A stretch of 53,270 nt of DNA from Comamonadaceae bacterium (GTDB taxonomy: Bacteria > Pseudomonadota > Gammaproteobacteria > Burkholderiales > Burkholderiaceae_C). The notes under the pieces were generated by a model. The model worked only from the letters and a program-made list of their open reading frames with translations. It searched no databases and was not told the origin of the DNA. The first letter of the stretch is position 1, and each line of letters opens with the position of its first letter. The stretch covers positions 1 through 53,270 of the forward strand of contig CANGLW010000019.1 in NCBI GenBank assembly GCA_947454955.1. Reading direction: 5' to 3'. The position numbers and the translations under genes were made by a program. Positions 1-8,352 of the stretch are shown here, piece after piece.

Positions 1-1009
1 CCACCGTGTTGGCAAACGCGCGGGTGAGCGCGCCGGTGGTGTCGCGTGCAAACAGGCCGTCCCAGTCGCTGCCCCACACCAACTTGATGACGTTCCAGCC
101 CGCACCGGCAAAGAGTTTTTCCAACTCGTCAATGATGCGGCCATTGCCGCGCACCGGGCCGTCCAGGCGTTGCAAGTTGCAGTTGACCACCCACACCAGG
201 TTGTCGAGTTTTTCGCGCGCAGCCAGGGTCAGCGCGCTCATGCTTTCGGGCTCGTCCATCTCGCCGTCGCCAAACACGCCCCACACTTTGCGCGCTTCAC
301 AGTTGAGCAAGCCGCGGTGCGAGAGGTAGCGCATGAAGCGCGCGTGGTAGATCGAGCTGATGGGGCCGATGCCCATCGAGCCGGTGGGGAACTGCCAGAA
401 ATCGGGCATGAGCCAGGGATGCGGGTAGCTGCTCAAACCGCGTGCAGCACCGGCCTCGCCACCCAAATAGGGTGCTGAGATTTCCTGGCGGTAATGCATC
501 AGGTCTTGCTCGTTCAAGCGGCCTTCCAGGTAGGCGCGGGCGTACACGCCTGGTGCGCTGTGGGGCTGGAAGAACACCAGGTCGCCGCGGTGCTGACCGT
601 CGCTCAAGCCTTCGCGCGCGCGGAAGAAATGGTGATAACCGGTTTCAAACAAATCGGCCACGCTGGCGTAGCTGGCAATGTGCCCGCCCAACTCACCATA
701 GGCCTGGTTGGCGCGCACCACCATGGCCAGCGCGTTCCAACGCATCAATGACGCTAGGCGCTCTTCCATCGCCAAGTCGCCAGGAAAGTCGGCCTGGTCT
801 TGCGCGGCAATCGTGTTTTGGTAAGGGGTGTTGAGCTCAGGCTGCCAGCCCACGCGCTGGGTGCGCGCCAGGTGCGCCAACTCGCCCAAGATGTGGCGTG
901 CGCGCTCCGGGCCTTGGGCTTGCACCAGGGCAGCAAAGGCGTCGCGCCATTCGGCGGTTTCTTCGGGGTCGGTGTCGTGTTGCAAAAGGGCGGCGAGGTC
1001 GTTGAACAT
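1..1009 (-). CDS. aceE: Pyruvate dehydrogenase E1 component, N-terminal part (runs off the left edge)
   Basis: Homodimeric-type E1 decarboxylates pyruvate with thiamine diphosphate and passes the acetyl group to the E2 lipoyl domain. About 336 N-terminal residues are visible, of roughly 900 usual for the family. The frame starts MFNDLAALLQHD and contains the thiamine-diphosphate-binding stretch GDGEMDEPES near residue 245, followed by NCNLQRLDGPVRGNGRI, which is typical of AceE rather than alpha2beta2 E1. The ATG at 1009 is the only sensible start; no strong Shine-Dalgarno precedes it. The gene is divergent from an Lrp-type regulator, so the intervening dyads may control it. Confidence 0.95.
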   Translation of the reverse strand, partial: MFNDLAALLQHDTDPEETAEWRDAFAALVQAQGPERARHILGELAHLARTQRVGWQPELNTPYQNTIAAQDQADFPGDLAMEERLASLMRWNALAMVVRANQAYGELGGHIASYASVADLFETGYHHFFRAREGLSDGQHRGDLVFFQPHSAPGVYARAYLEGRLNEQDLMHYRQEISAPYLGGEAGAARGLSSYPHPWLMPDFWQFPTGSMGIGPISSIYHARFMRYLSHRGLLNCEARKVWGVFGDGEMDEPESMSALTLAAREKLDNLVWVVNCNLQRLDGPVRGNGRIIDELEKLFAGAGWNVIKLVWGSDWDGLFARDTTGALTRAFANTV

Positions 1010-1066
1010 GGTGTGGTGCTGTCACAAGAATGCACCACTGTACCTGCCAGACTGCAAAATTTAATG

Positions 1067-1125
1067 CTGAAAATCAGGTTAAAACCAGTATTCAAAGCAT
1101 AAAATGCTGTGAAAATAGATTTCAC
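1067..1125. promoter_or_regulatory. Cluster of dyads between aceE and the Lrp-family gene, probable Lrp-type operator
   Basis: Three A-centred dyads are visible: CTGA-AAA-TCAG (1067-1077), AGCAT-AAA-ATGCT (1096-1108) and GTGAAA-N5-TTTCAC (1109-1125). Their centres lie at 1072, 1102 and 1117, that is 30 and 15 bp apart. Positions 1095-1109 match the E. coli Lrp consensus YAGHAWATTWTDCTR at 12 of 15 positions. The segment is AT-rich compared with its surroundings. Autoregulation by the adjacent Lrp-family protein is a reasonable inference; control of aceE is possible but unproven. Confidence 0.6.
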
Positions 1126-1140
1126 GGTATTTTATATTTC

Positions 1141-1599
1141 ATGCAACTCGACCCGATTGACCTGCGCATCTTGCAGGCTTTGCAGACCGACGGCTCGCTC
1201 TCCAACGTGGCGCTGGCCAAATTGGTGCACCTGTCGCCCTCACCCTGTTTGGCCCGGGTGAAGGCTTTGCAAGCCGCTGGGGTCATCAGCCGTTATGTGG
1301 CCCTGGTGAACGCGGCCAAGCTGGGGCTGGGCTTGAATGTGTTCATCAACATCAGCCTCAAAACCCAAAGCAAACAAGCACTGGCTGATTTCGAACAACG
1401 CATCGCCGAGCAAGACGAGGTGATGGAGTGCTACCTGATGACCGGCGACTCCGACTACCTGATTCGCGTGGTGGTGGCCGACATGGGTGCGCTGGAAAAG
1501 TTCATCCTTGAGCGGCTCACACGTATCCCCGGGGTGGAAAAAATCCGCTCCAGCTTTGCCTTGAAGCAGGTTCGTTACAAAACCGCGCTGCCGCTTTGA
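1141..1599 (+). CDS. Lrp/AsnC-family transcriptional regulator
   Basis: The 152-residue product has the family layout: an N-terminal helix-turn-helix (about residues 1-60, DPIDLRILQALQTDGSLS then VALAKLVHLSPSPCLARVKAL) and a C-terminal ligand-binding RAM domain containing GDSDYLIRVVV near residues 101-111. Members form octamers and sense amino acids or other small metabolites. The frame stays open upstream to 1030, but the ATG at 1141 starts at the conserved N-terminus (MQLDPIDLRIL). No good Shine-Dalgarno is visible, so the transcript may have a very short leader. A decarboxylase-like gene follows 28 bp downstream, probably co-transcribed. The effector is unknown. Confidence 0.92.
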   Translation: MQLDPIDLRILQALQTDGSLSNVALAKLVHLSPSPCLARVKALQAAGVISRYVALVNAAKLGLGLNVFINISLKTQSKQALADFEQRIAEQDEVMECYLMTGDSDYLIRVVVADMGALEKFILERLTRIPGVEKIRSSFALKQVRYKTALPL

Positions 1600-1627
1600 G
1601 AATTTTTTAACCCCAAGAAAGCACACC

Positions 1628-2041
1628 ATGAACTTAGAGAATCTGCACCCCGCGATCAATCCCAACGAAGGCTTCAAGGCCGGCCTGGCCGTGCGCCGCC
1701 AGGTGCTGGGCGATGACTATGTGGAGGCGTCCCTCTCCAAGGTGGACGACTTCATGGCCCCGCTGCAGCAGTTCATCACCGAGCACGCCTGGGGTGCGGT
1801 GTGGACCCGCGAAGGTTTGAGCTTGAAGACCCGCAGCATGCTGAACCTGGCGATTCTCACCGCCATCAACCGTTCACATGAACTCAAGCTGCATATCCGT
1901 GGCGCCATCAACAATGGTGTCACGGTGCAAGAAATGCAAGAGATCTTTTTGCACTGCGCGGTGTACTGCGGCGCACCCGCAGCGCTGGACGCGTTCAAAA
2001 CAGCGCAGCAGATTTTTGAGGAAGACGGCATCAAAACCTAA
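1628..2041 (+). CDS. Carboxymuconolactone decarboxylase family protein (PcaC-like)
   Basis: The 137-residue product matches the CMD/PcaC family in length and sequence, with LSLKTRSMLNLAILTAINR around residues 61-80 and the C-terminal EIFLHCAVYCGAPAALDAF. In PcaC this fold decarboxylates 4-carboxymuconolactone in the protocatechuate branch of the beta-ketoadipate pathway. Here no other pca gene lies nearby, so that substrate is not supported by context. AhpD-type CMD proteins use a CXXC pair; this one has only C-A-V-Y-C, so a peroxidase role is not supported either. It is 28 bp behind the Lrp-type gene and likely in one transcript with it. Confidence 0.8.
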   Translation: MNLENLHPAINPNEGFKAGLAVRRQVLGDDYVEASLSKVDDFMAPLQQFITEHAWGAVWTREGLSLKTRSMLNLAILTAINRSHELKLHIRGAINNGVTVQEMQEIFLHCAVYCGAPAALDAFKTAQQIFEEDGIKT

Positions 2042-2252
2042 GACGGTCTTGGGCGTTGGCCTGACGCATAGAAGTTAGCTGCTGTGGGCATCAAAAATAT
2101 CGCGGTCCACTTCAGCTTTGACAGTTATCAAGACACACCGCTGTTCTGAGTGCATCTCTAGCAGGCGCCAACTAAGGTGAAGTTGCTGCGGGCTGTGCTT
2201 GCTTCATGGTACTTGTTAATCCAAGCAACCTTTCATTCATCAGGACCACATC

Positions 2253-2564
2253 ATGAAGTCATCTAATCGATACATCACCTTGTTCTTCGGTATTTTCTTG
2301 GCCGTTCTGGCGGGCTGTTCATCATCGGCCAAGCAAGAAGGCACCGGCGAGTATTTCGATGACGCCGTCATCACCACCAAGGTCAAGGCGGCCATCTTCA
2401 ACGATCCCAACCTGAAGTCTTCTGAGATCAACGTCGAGACTTTCAAAGGTAGGGTTCAGTTGGGTGGCTTCGTCAGCTCACAAACCGACATCAACAAAGC
2501 AGTGGAACTCACCCGCGGTGTGAGTGGTGTGACCGCCGTGCAAAACAGCATGCGGGTGAAGTGA
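2253..2564 (+). CDS. Small BON-domain lipoprotein
   Basis: The 103-residue protein starts with a lipoprotein signal peptide ending in the lipobox LAGC (Cys near residue 22), followed by a Ser-rich linker and one BON domain (about residues 35-103: DDAVITTKVKAAIF, INVETFKGRVQLGGFV, VSGVTAVQNSMRVK). BON domains occur in OsmY-like periplasmic stress proteins and are thought to contact phospholipid or envelope surfaces. The protein should sit in the periplasm or on the outer membrane. It appears to be a single-gene unit, convergent with rep, with an AGGA ribosome-binding motif about 10 bp before the ATG. Confidence 0.88.
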   Translation: MKSSNRYITLFFGIFLAVLAGCSSSAKQEGTGEYFDDAVITTKVKAAIFNDPNLKSSEINVETFKGRVQLGGFVSSQTDINKAVELTRGVSGVTAVQNSMRVK

Positions 2565-2608
2565 CGTCGTCGATGATCAGGTCAGCTCAGGCGCTAAGCC
2601 AGAGAGAC

Positions 2609-4708
2609 TTAAGGATTCGCTTGCGCAGCAGCGTCTTTGGTGTCTTGCGCTTTTTTCGCAAACTCAGCGCGCAAGGCGCGTAGTTTTTCGCGCGGATCTT
2701 CTTTGGTGGTGGCTACATCCAGCGCCATCTCGGCGATGAAACGGCTGGGCATGGCGCTCACCATCTCACGCCCTTTTTTGCGTTTGCGTGGCCAGCTCAC
2801 CGACAGTGTGCGCTTGGCTCGGGTGATGCCCACGTACATCAAACGTCGCTCTTCTTGCAGTCGCTGCGCGATGCTCTCGTTCGCGCTTTCATGCTCACGC
2901 TGCGAGCCACCTGGTGTGTCGGCGCCATCGTCAAGTTTGAAGGGCAGCATGCCCTCGGTCACGCCCACCAACATCACATGCGGCCACTCCAAGCCTTTGG
3001 CGGCATGCAAGGTGGACAGGGTCACCACGTTCTGGTCTTGCTCGCGTTCACTGATGGTCGAGAGCAGCGATATGGTTTGCGCCACTTCCAGCAAAGACTT
3101 GGTTTCAGATGTTGTGACGGCGCCTGAGGTGTCGTCGATCTGACCGCCACAGCGCTGGGCCATCCAGTCGCAAAACTCCATCACATTCGTCCAGCGTGCA
3201 GCGGCCACTTTCTCGTTGTCTTCGCCGTCGTACAAATGCTTTTCGTAACCGATGTCTTTGAGCCACTCGTTCAAAAACGCACGCGCATCTTCTGCGCCGT
3301 TGGTGCGGCGCGCGCGAAACTCCAGGTCGTTCACATAACGGCCAAATTCATGCAAGCTGCCCACCGCACGTGCGGGCAGTGCGCTTTGCAGGCTGCTGGA
3401 AAACAGCGCTTCAAACAGGCTGAGTTTGTACTTGCTGGCAAAGGTGCCCAGGGTCTGCAAGGTGGTGTGGCCGATGCCACGCTTGGGCGTGGTGATGGCG
3501 CGCAAAAACGCTGGGTCGTCGTCGTTGTTCACCCACAGGCGAAACCAACCACACAGGTCTTTGATCTCAGCCTTGTCAAAAAAACTTTGCCCGCCTGAAA
3601 CCTTGTAAGGAATTTGCGCTTTGCGCAATGCTTGCTCGAGCACGCGGGCCTGATGGTTGGCGCGGTAAAGCACCGCGAAATCGCGCAGTTCTTTCCAGGG
3701 GGAATTGGCGCGCAAACTCTGGATGCGCGCCACCACGCGTTCGGCTTCGTGCTCTTCCTGGTCTGCGTCCACCACCCGCACCGGCTCGCCTTCGCCCAGT
3801 TCAGAAAACAAAGTTTTCGGAAACAACTTGGGGTTGGGGCCAATCACGTTGTTGGCCGCGCGCAAGATGGCCGAGGTGGATCGGTAGTTTTGCTCGAGCT
3901 TGATGACCTTGAGCTGCGGGAAATCAACAGGCAGCTTTTTCAGGTTGTCCAGCGTGGCGCCGCGCCAACCGTAAATCGATTGGTCGTCATCGCCCACTGC
4001 GGTGAAGCTGCCGCGCTGGCCCACCAGGCACTTGAGCACCTCGTACTGGGTGGCGTTGGTGTCTTGGTACTCGTCCACCAGCACGTGGCCCAGGCGTTGT
4101 TGCCAGGCTTCGCGCACCTCGGTGTGCTCTTGCAAAAGTTTGAGCGGCAGGCCCACCAGGTCGTCAAAGTCCACGCTTTGGTAAGCGCTCAAACGCTCCT
4201 CATAACGGCCCATGATGGTGGCAATCAACCGGTCGTTGTCACCCGCTGCAAGTGCTAAGGCTTGTGCCGCGTTCATCCCCTGGTTTTTCCACAGGCTGAT
4301 GGTCCACTGCCACTGGCGCGCGGTGGCCGCATCGGTGGTGCCGCCAGCGTCTTTGAGGATGCTGGTCACATCGTCGCTGTCCAGAATCGAGAACTGAGGC
4401 TTGAGGCCCAGCACGCTGCCGTTTTCCCGCAAGATGCGCACGCCCAAAGCGTGGAAGGTGCAGACCAGCACGTCTTTGGCCTCACGGCCGATGAGCTCTT
4501 TGGCGCGTTCGCGCATCTCTGCCGCGGCTTTGTTGGTGAAGGTGATGGCTGCGATGCGCTTGGGCGCCATGCCGGTTTGGATGAGCCGCGCGATTTTGTG
4601 GGTGATCACCCGGGTTTTGCCCGACCCCGCGCCAGCCAGCACCAGGCAGGGGCCATGCAAGTGGTTGACCGCATCCTGCTGCGCTAAATTCAAGGGGGGA
4701 GACGACAT
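2609..4708 (-). CDS. rep: ATP-dependent DNA helicase Rep (UvrD/Rep superfamily 1)
   Basis: The 699-residue product carries the SF1A helicase motifs in order: Walker A GAGSGKT near residue 27, ITFTNKAAAEM (Ia), VDEYQDTN (II), GDDDQSIYGWRGA (III), QNYRST (IV), STLHAAKGLEWPHV (V) and RLMYVGITRAK (VI). Rep unwinds DNA 3' to 5' and helps forks pass protein blocks, acting with DnaB and PriA-dependent restart. Length and the start MSSPPLNLAQQDAV agree with Rep rather than the longer UvrD. It converges with the BON lipoprotein gene and diverges from the AEC transporter gene; priA lies about 1.1 kb away. Confidence 0.92.
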   Translation of the reverse strand: MSSPPLNLAQQDAVNHLHGPCLVLAGAGSGKTRVITHKIARLIQTGMAPKRIAAITFTNKAAAEMRERAKELIGREAKDVLVCTFHALGVRILRENGSVLGLKPQFSILDSDDVTSILKDAGGTTDAATARQWQWTISLWKNQGMNAAQALALAAGDNDRLIATIMGRYEERLSAYQSVDFDDLVGLPLKLLQEHTEVREAWQQRLGHVLVDEYQDTNATQYEVLKCLVGQRGSFTAVGDDDQSIYGWRGATLDNLKKLPVDFPQLKVIKLEQNYRSTSAILRAANNVIGPNPKLFPKTLFSELGEGEPVRVVDADQEEHEAERVVARIQSLRANSPWKELRDFAVLYRANHQARVLEQALRKAQIPYKVSGGQSFFDKAEIKDLCGWFRLWVNNDDDPAFLRAITTPKRGIGHTTLQTLGTFASKYKLSLFEALFSSSLQSALPARAVGSLHEFGRYVNDLEFRARRTNGAEDARAFLNEWLKDIGYEKHLYDGEDNEKVAAARWTNVMEFCDWMAQRCGGQIDDTSGAVTTSETKSLLEVAQTISLLSTISEREQDQNVVTLSTLHAAKGLEWPHVMLVGVTEGMLPFKLDDGADTPGGSQREHESANESIAQRLQEERRLMYVGITRAKRTLSVSWPRKRKKGREMVSAMPSRFIAEMALDVATTKEDPREKLRALRAEFAKKAQDTKDAAAQANP

Positions 4709-4828
4709 AGAAGCACCAGATCATACCCAGCGGCCATGTCAGCAGATGCAATGGCCAAGCGGGTGCGGCACTTCACCCCTGCCTGGGCAATTTCGGGTTA
4801 ACCCTGATGATGCAGGCACAATCAGGGG

Positions 4829-5785
4829 GTGCTGGATATTTTCAACGTCACCTTCCCGTTTTTTGCCCTGGTCTTGTGCGGCTACGTGGGTGCGCGCCGG
4901 GGCTATTTGCCGCTGGAAGCCATCAACGGCTTGAACAGCTTTGTGCTGTTTTTCGCGCTGCCCTGCATGCTGTACCGCTTTGGCGCGACCACCCCGATTG
5001 CGCAGTTGATCGACGGCAGCGTGTTTTTGGTGTGGCTGGTCTGCGCTTTGGTGATGGTGGCTTTCACGATGGCGGCCACCTTGAACAAGCGCAACGCCTG
5101 GAACGATGCCTCGTTTGGTGCGTTGGTGGCGGCCTTTCCCAATACCGGTTTTTTGGGCGTGCCTTTGCTGGTGGCGCTCTTGGGCAATTCAGCGGCTGGC
5201 CCGATGATTGTGACGATGGTGGTCGACTTGCTCATCACCAGCTCGCTGTGCGTGGCGCTCTCGCGCTTGGATGTGGCGGGCACCCACGGGGTAGCGGTGG
5301 CCGCGCGCAATGCGCTCAAAGGCATGGTGTTCAACCCCATGCCTTGGGGCATCATCTTGGGCACGGTGGCCTCGGCCCTGCAATTCGAGTTGCCTGGGCC
5401 TGCTATGAAAACACTAGCGCTTTTGGCCGACGCAGCTTCGCCTGTGGCACTTTTCACCATTGGTGCGGTGCTGGCCCGCTCGAACATGACGGGCGACCAG
5501 GCGCCCATTCCCCTGCGCGACTACTTGCCCATTGCCGCGTTCAAATTGCTGCTGCATCCGCTCCTGGTGCTTGCCGTGGGGGTGAGCTTGATTCAGCTGG
5601 GTTTGCCACTGGGTCGCTTTGCGCTGACTGTGATGGTGCTGGTGGCTGCCCTGCCCAGTGCCAGCAATGTGTCGATATTGGCTGAGCGATTTGGGGCGAA
5701 CACCGGGCGCATTGCCCGCATCATTCTGGTGTCCACCGCGGCGGCGTTTTTAAGCTTCACCGGTGTGGTGGCTTTGTTGCATTGA
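4829..5785 (+). CDS. AEC-family transporter (auxin efflux carrier/malonate-type permease)
   Basis: The 318-residue product is almost entirely hydrophobic, with about ten predicted membrane spans and the family pattern: an N-terminal FNVTFPFFALVLCGYVGARRG, LGVPLLVALLG near residue 115, and a C-terminal ALPSASNVSILAERFG. Bacterial AEC proteins export or exchange small organic acids; the substrate cannot be read from the sequence. The start is a GTG at 4829 immediately after a G-run, so the Shine-Dalgarno is very close and the start is not certain. It is divergent from rep and convergent with priA. Its coding sequence contains one copy of the dispersed GCTAT repeat (5402-5420). Confidence 0.85.
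   Translation: MLDIFNVTFPFFALVLCGYVGARRGYLPLEAINGLNSFVLFFALPCMLYRFGATTPIAQLIDGSVFLVWLVCALVMVAFTMAATLNKRNAWNDASFGALVAAFPNTGFLGVPLLVALLGNSAAGPMIVTMVVDLLITSSLCVALSRLDVAGTHGVAVAARNALKGMVFNPMPWGIILGTVASALQFELPGPAMKTLALLADAASPVALFTIGAVLARSNMTGDQAPIPLRDYLPIAAFKLLLHPLLVLAVGVSLIQLGLPLGRFALTVMVLVAALPSASNVSILAERFGANTGRIARIILVSTAAAFLSFTGVVALLH
5402..5420 (+). repeat. Dispersed short repeat, copy inside the AEC gene
   Basis: The 19-bp stretch GCTATGAAAACACTAGCGC resembles the other copies listed here, which share GCTAT-C-AAA followed about 6 bp later by TAGCG. It is read in frame as part of the transporter (Ala-Met-Lys-Thr-Leu-Ala). One short match inside a gene could be chance. Confidence 0.4.
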
Positions 5786-5822
5786 CTTGCATCGACCTGT
5801 AAGGATCAACGCAGAAGTGTCA

Positions 5823-5840
5823 GCTATCAAATAGATAGCG
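5823..5840 (+). repeat. Dispersed short repeat with a hairpin, overlapping the priA stop
   Basis: GCTATC-AAATA-GATAGC forms a perfect 6-bp stem with a 5-nt loop, followed by G. It supplies the last three codons of priA (Leu-Ser-Ile) and part of its TGA stop. The same core recurs at 8236-8261, 10841-10870 and 12521-12550. No T-run follows on either strand, so it is unlikely to be a classical terminator, although it lies in the convergent AEC/priA gap. Confidence 0.55.
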
Positions 5841-8025
5841 GATCGACATCCACCGCCCAGCGGATCACCCCTTTGCCTGACGTGCCCGCACGCGTGGCGT
5901 GCAAGGTGTCTTGCCAGGCCACTAAAAATTTCTGTAAGGCTGTACGCGAGGCTGATTCCATCAGCATTTGCGCGCGCTCCACATTGGCTACGCGCTGGAT
6001 CGTCAGCGGCACGGCGGGGTAGAGCGTCACGCCAAACTGCTCGGCCAGGGCTGCGCCTGCATCTCGTGCCGCTTGTAAAAAACCTTGGGCCGCGTCTTGG
6101 GTTCGCGCATCGCTGCGCACCAGGGCTTGAAAACTGAAAGGCGGCAGACCGGCTTGCTCGCGCTCTTTCAATTGGGACTCGGCAAAGGATGGGTAGTCAT
6201 GCTGCTTGAGCGCAGCAAACAAGGGGTGCGCGGGGTGAAAGGTTTGCACCCACATCTCGCTGCGGCCGCGCAGCGCGGCATCGCGCCCGGCTCGCCCGGC
6301 CGATTGCATCAAGAGGCTGAAGACCCGCTCAGGCGCGCGAAAGTCGCTCGAGAACAAAGCCCCATCGGGGTTGACGGCGGCCACCAAGGTGATGCGCCTG
6401 AAGTCATGCCCTTTGGCAATCATTTGCGTGCCGACCAGCACATCCACATCGCCGGCGTGTACTTGTGCAAGCTGCGACTCGAGCTCGCCTTTGAGGCGCG
6501 TGCTGTCCGCATCAATGCGCGCGATGCGCACCGGCAAACCTTCTGGGTGACCCGGGTCGGGTCGGCGAATGTCTGCCAGCAACTCGGCCAGGTGTTCCTC
6601 GAGCCGCTCGGTGCCGCGACCCACCGGCGCGATGTCGGGGTTGCCACAGCTCGGACAAGCGCGTGGCACCGGCTGGGCCAAGCCGCAGTGGTGGCAACGC
6701 AGGCTGCGGTCGATTTTGTGAAACACCCGGTAGGCGCTGCAATAAGGGCAGTCGCTTTTCCAATCGCATTCGGTGCAAGCCAGCACCGGCGCGTAGCCGC
6801 GGCGGTTGAGCAAGACCATCACCTGCTCGCCACGGGCAATGCGCTCTTTGATGGCTTCGATGAGTGGCGGCGAAAACACCGCGCGCTTGGGCTGGTGGTT
6901 CATGTCCACCCGGCGTACCAACGGCAGGTCTGAGGGGGGCGCTTTCGGATCGCTGCTTTCGCTGGATGCGCCGCCCACACGGCTGGGCATGTGGATGCGT
7001 GCGTAACGCCCGCCATCGGGTCGGCTGTGGTACCAAGTTTCCAGTGAGGGCGTGGCCGAACCCAGGATCACCGGCACACCTTCGAGCTTGCCGCGGTAAA
7101 CCGCCAAATCGCGGGCCGAGTAGCGCGCGCCCTCTTGTTGTTTGTAGCTCGGGTCGTGTTCTTCATCCACCACGATCAGCCGCAGGTGTGGCATGGACGC
7201 GAACACCGCCATGCGTGTGCCCAGCACGATGCGCGCAGCACCCTGGTGGGCAGCGAGCCAACTTTTGAGGCGCTGCGCTGCGGTCATGCCGCTGTGCATG
7301 GCCACCACCGAGCCTTCACCCAAAGCAGTGGCAAAGCGTTGGATGAAGCGTTCTTCGAGCTGCGGTGTGAGGTTGATCTCGGGCACCATCACCAAGGCTT
7401 GCGCCTGCGGGTTCTGGGCCAAGGCTTGAGTCACCCGGCGCATGTACACCTCGGTCTTGCCGCTGCCGGTGGCGCCGAACATAAGATACGGCCCGGGGTG
7501 CTTGGCCATGGCGGCGAGTGCAGCGGTTTGCTCAGGCGTCAGCGGCGGCAAATTGGGCTCGGTATGGCCCTGAAAGCTTGCGGCATCGGGGGCCTGGTCA
7601 GCTTTGGCTTTGCGCTTGAGGCGGCGCGCCAGTTGGGTGTTGTCCAAATCGCGCAGTTGCGGGGGCAGGGCGGCCAGGGCCACCTCGCCAGCGCTGCGCT
7701 GGTAGTAGCTGGCGGCAAAGGTCACCAAGGCGCGCCAGGCGGCATTCAGGGGTGCCAAGCCGCTGAGTTCTGCGCTGACGGCTTTGAGTTTGGCTTGGGA
7801 TGGCGATGCATCTAAAGTCTGCGCCGCGCTGGCCGATAACCCTGACGAGGTGGTGCCGCTGGCGGTGCTTGGCTCGTCCCACACCACCCCTAAGGTTTCG
7901 CGACTACCCAAAGGCACGCGCACCAAGGCGCCCGGGGCGAGTGGCTGCTCACTGAGGTAAGTGAGCGCGCCGCCCAAACCGCTGTGGGCCGGGGTGTGCA
8001 CGAGGACGGAAACGGTGAGCGACAT
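5827..8025 (-). CDS. priA: Primosomal protein N' (replication restart helicase PriA)
   Basis: PriA recognises abandoned forks, unwinds DNA 3' to 5' and loads the DnaB replisome. The 732-residue product has an N-terminal 3'-end-binding region, Walker A GATGSGKTEVY (about residue 190), the DEEH box in VVDEEHDPSYKQQ, and a zinc-binding block of eight cysteines between about residues 415 and 465 (CTEC, CPYC, CHHC, CPSC). GTEKLEE is replaced by GTERLEE. I prefer the ATG at 8025 (MSLTVSVLVHTPAHSG); the frame also allows GTG at 8037. Its last codons are formed by a dispersed repeat. A perfect DnaA box lies about 100 bp upstream. Confidence 0.95.
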   Translation of the reverse strand: MSLTVSVLVHTPAHSGLGGALTYLSEQPLAPGALVRVPLGSRETLGVVWDEPSTASGTTSSGLSASAAQTLDASPSQAKLKAVSAELSGLAPLNAAWRALVTFAASYYQRSAGEVALAALPPQLRDLDNTQLARRLKRKAKADQAPDAASFQGHTEPNLPPLTPEQTAALAAMAKHPGPYLMFGATGSGKTEVYMRRVTQALAQNPQAQALVMVPEINLTPQLEERFIQRFATALGEGSVVAMHSGMTAAQRLKSWLAAHQGAARIVLGTRMAVFASMPHLRLIVVDEEHDPSYKQQEGARYSARDLAVYRGKLEGVPVILGSATPSLETWYHSRPDGGRYARIHMPSRVGGASSESSDPKAPPSDLPLVRRVDMNHQPKRAVFSPPLIEAIKERIARGEQVMVLLNRRGYAPVLACTECDWKSDCPYCSAYRVFHKIDRSLRCHHCGLAQPVPRACPSCGNPDIAPVGRGTERLEEHLAELLADIRRPDPGHPEGLPVRIARIDADSTRLKGELESQLAQVHAGDVDVLVGTQMIAKGHDFRRITLVAAVNPDGALFSSDFRAPERVFSLLMQSAGRAGRDAALRGRSEMWVQTFHPAHPLFAALKQHDYPSFAESQLKEREQAGLPPFSFQALVRSDARTQDAAQGFLQAARDAGAALAEQFGVTLYPAVPLTIQRVANVERAQMLMESASRTALQKFLVAWQDTLHATRAGTSGKGVIRWAVDVDPLSI

Positions 8026-8121
8026 GTCAGCTTGCACTTTGTAGCATTTTGTTCAGAATTTTTCTTGAAAATTCGGCTAAGTGCTTGATGTGTAATGGCT
8101 TTAAGGGTAATCCCAGTGATC

Positions 8122-8130
8122 TGTGGATAA
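8122..8130 (-). promoter_or_regulatory. Perfect consensus DnaA box
   Basis: TGTGGATAA is the exact complement of the high-affinity DnaA box TTATCCACA. It is followed after CTT by TGTTGATAT, a second but poorer match. The site is about 95 bp upstream of the priA ATG on the strand read by priA. A single box plus a weak neighbour without an AT-rich unwinding element does not make an origin; regulation of priA by DnaA is an inference. Confidence 0.6.
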
Positions 8131-8235
8131 CTTTGTTGATATCCCTCGTCGATGCGCGTCCAAGCCTTGAAAATCAAGGCTTTAGACATCTTGCCCAGAA
8201 ATCGGGCAAAAAAATTATCCCATATAAATCAACCA

Positions 8236-8261
8236 CTTAGCAGCGCTATGGCTTTGATAGC
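8236..8261 (-). repeat. Dispersed short repeat, intergenic copy
   Basis: Read on the minus strand this is GCTATCAAAGCCATAGCG followed by CTGCTAAG. It shares GCTATCAAA and TAGCG with the copies at 5823 and 10841 and is the only copy lying wholly outside a gene. Confidence 0.5.
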
Positions 8262-8327
8262 GAAATGCTGCCCTGGCTGCAAGGCGGATTGGGGTCTTCC
8301 CTAGATTTTGTGAATAAGTCAAGCAGA

Positions 8328-8352
8328 GCGGGGTTTTTTTATTTCGCCCCGC
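8328..8352 (-). terminator. Possible transcription terminator downstream of hemE
   Basis: GCGGGG (8328-8333) and CCCCGC (8347-8352) can pair across a 13-nt loop made mostly of T and A. The hairpin starts 27 bp after the hemE stop. On the hemE strand the stem is not followed by a T-run, so it is not a standard factor-independent terminator and may only pause transcription or protect the 3' end. Confidence 0.4.

Noticed and set aside
8122-8142. Replication origin at the DnaA box near priA
   Set aside because: Only one perfect box and one weak match are present, with no AT-rich unwinding element and no dnaA, dnaN or parAB nearby.
7890-8189. Short frame across the priA start on the minus strand
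   Set aside because: It overlaps the priA N-terminus in another frame, its upstream half comes from the inverted repeat and DnaA box region, and it shows no homologous features.
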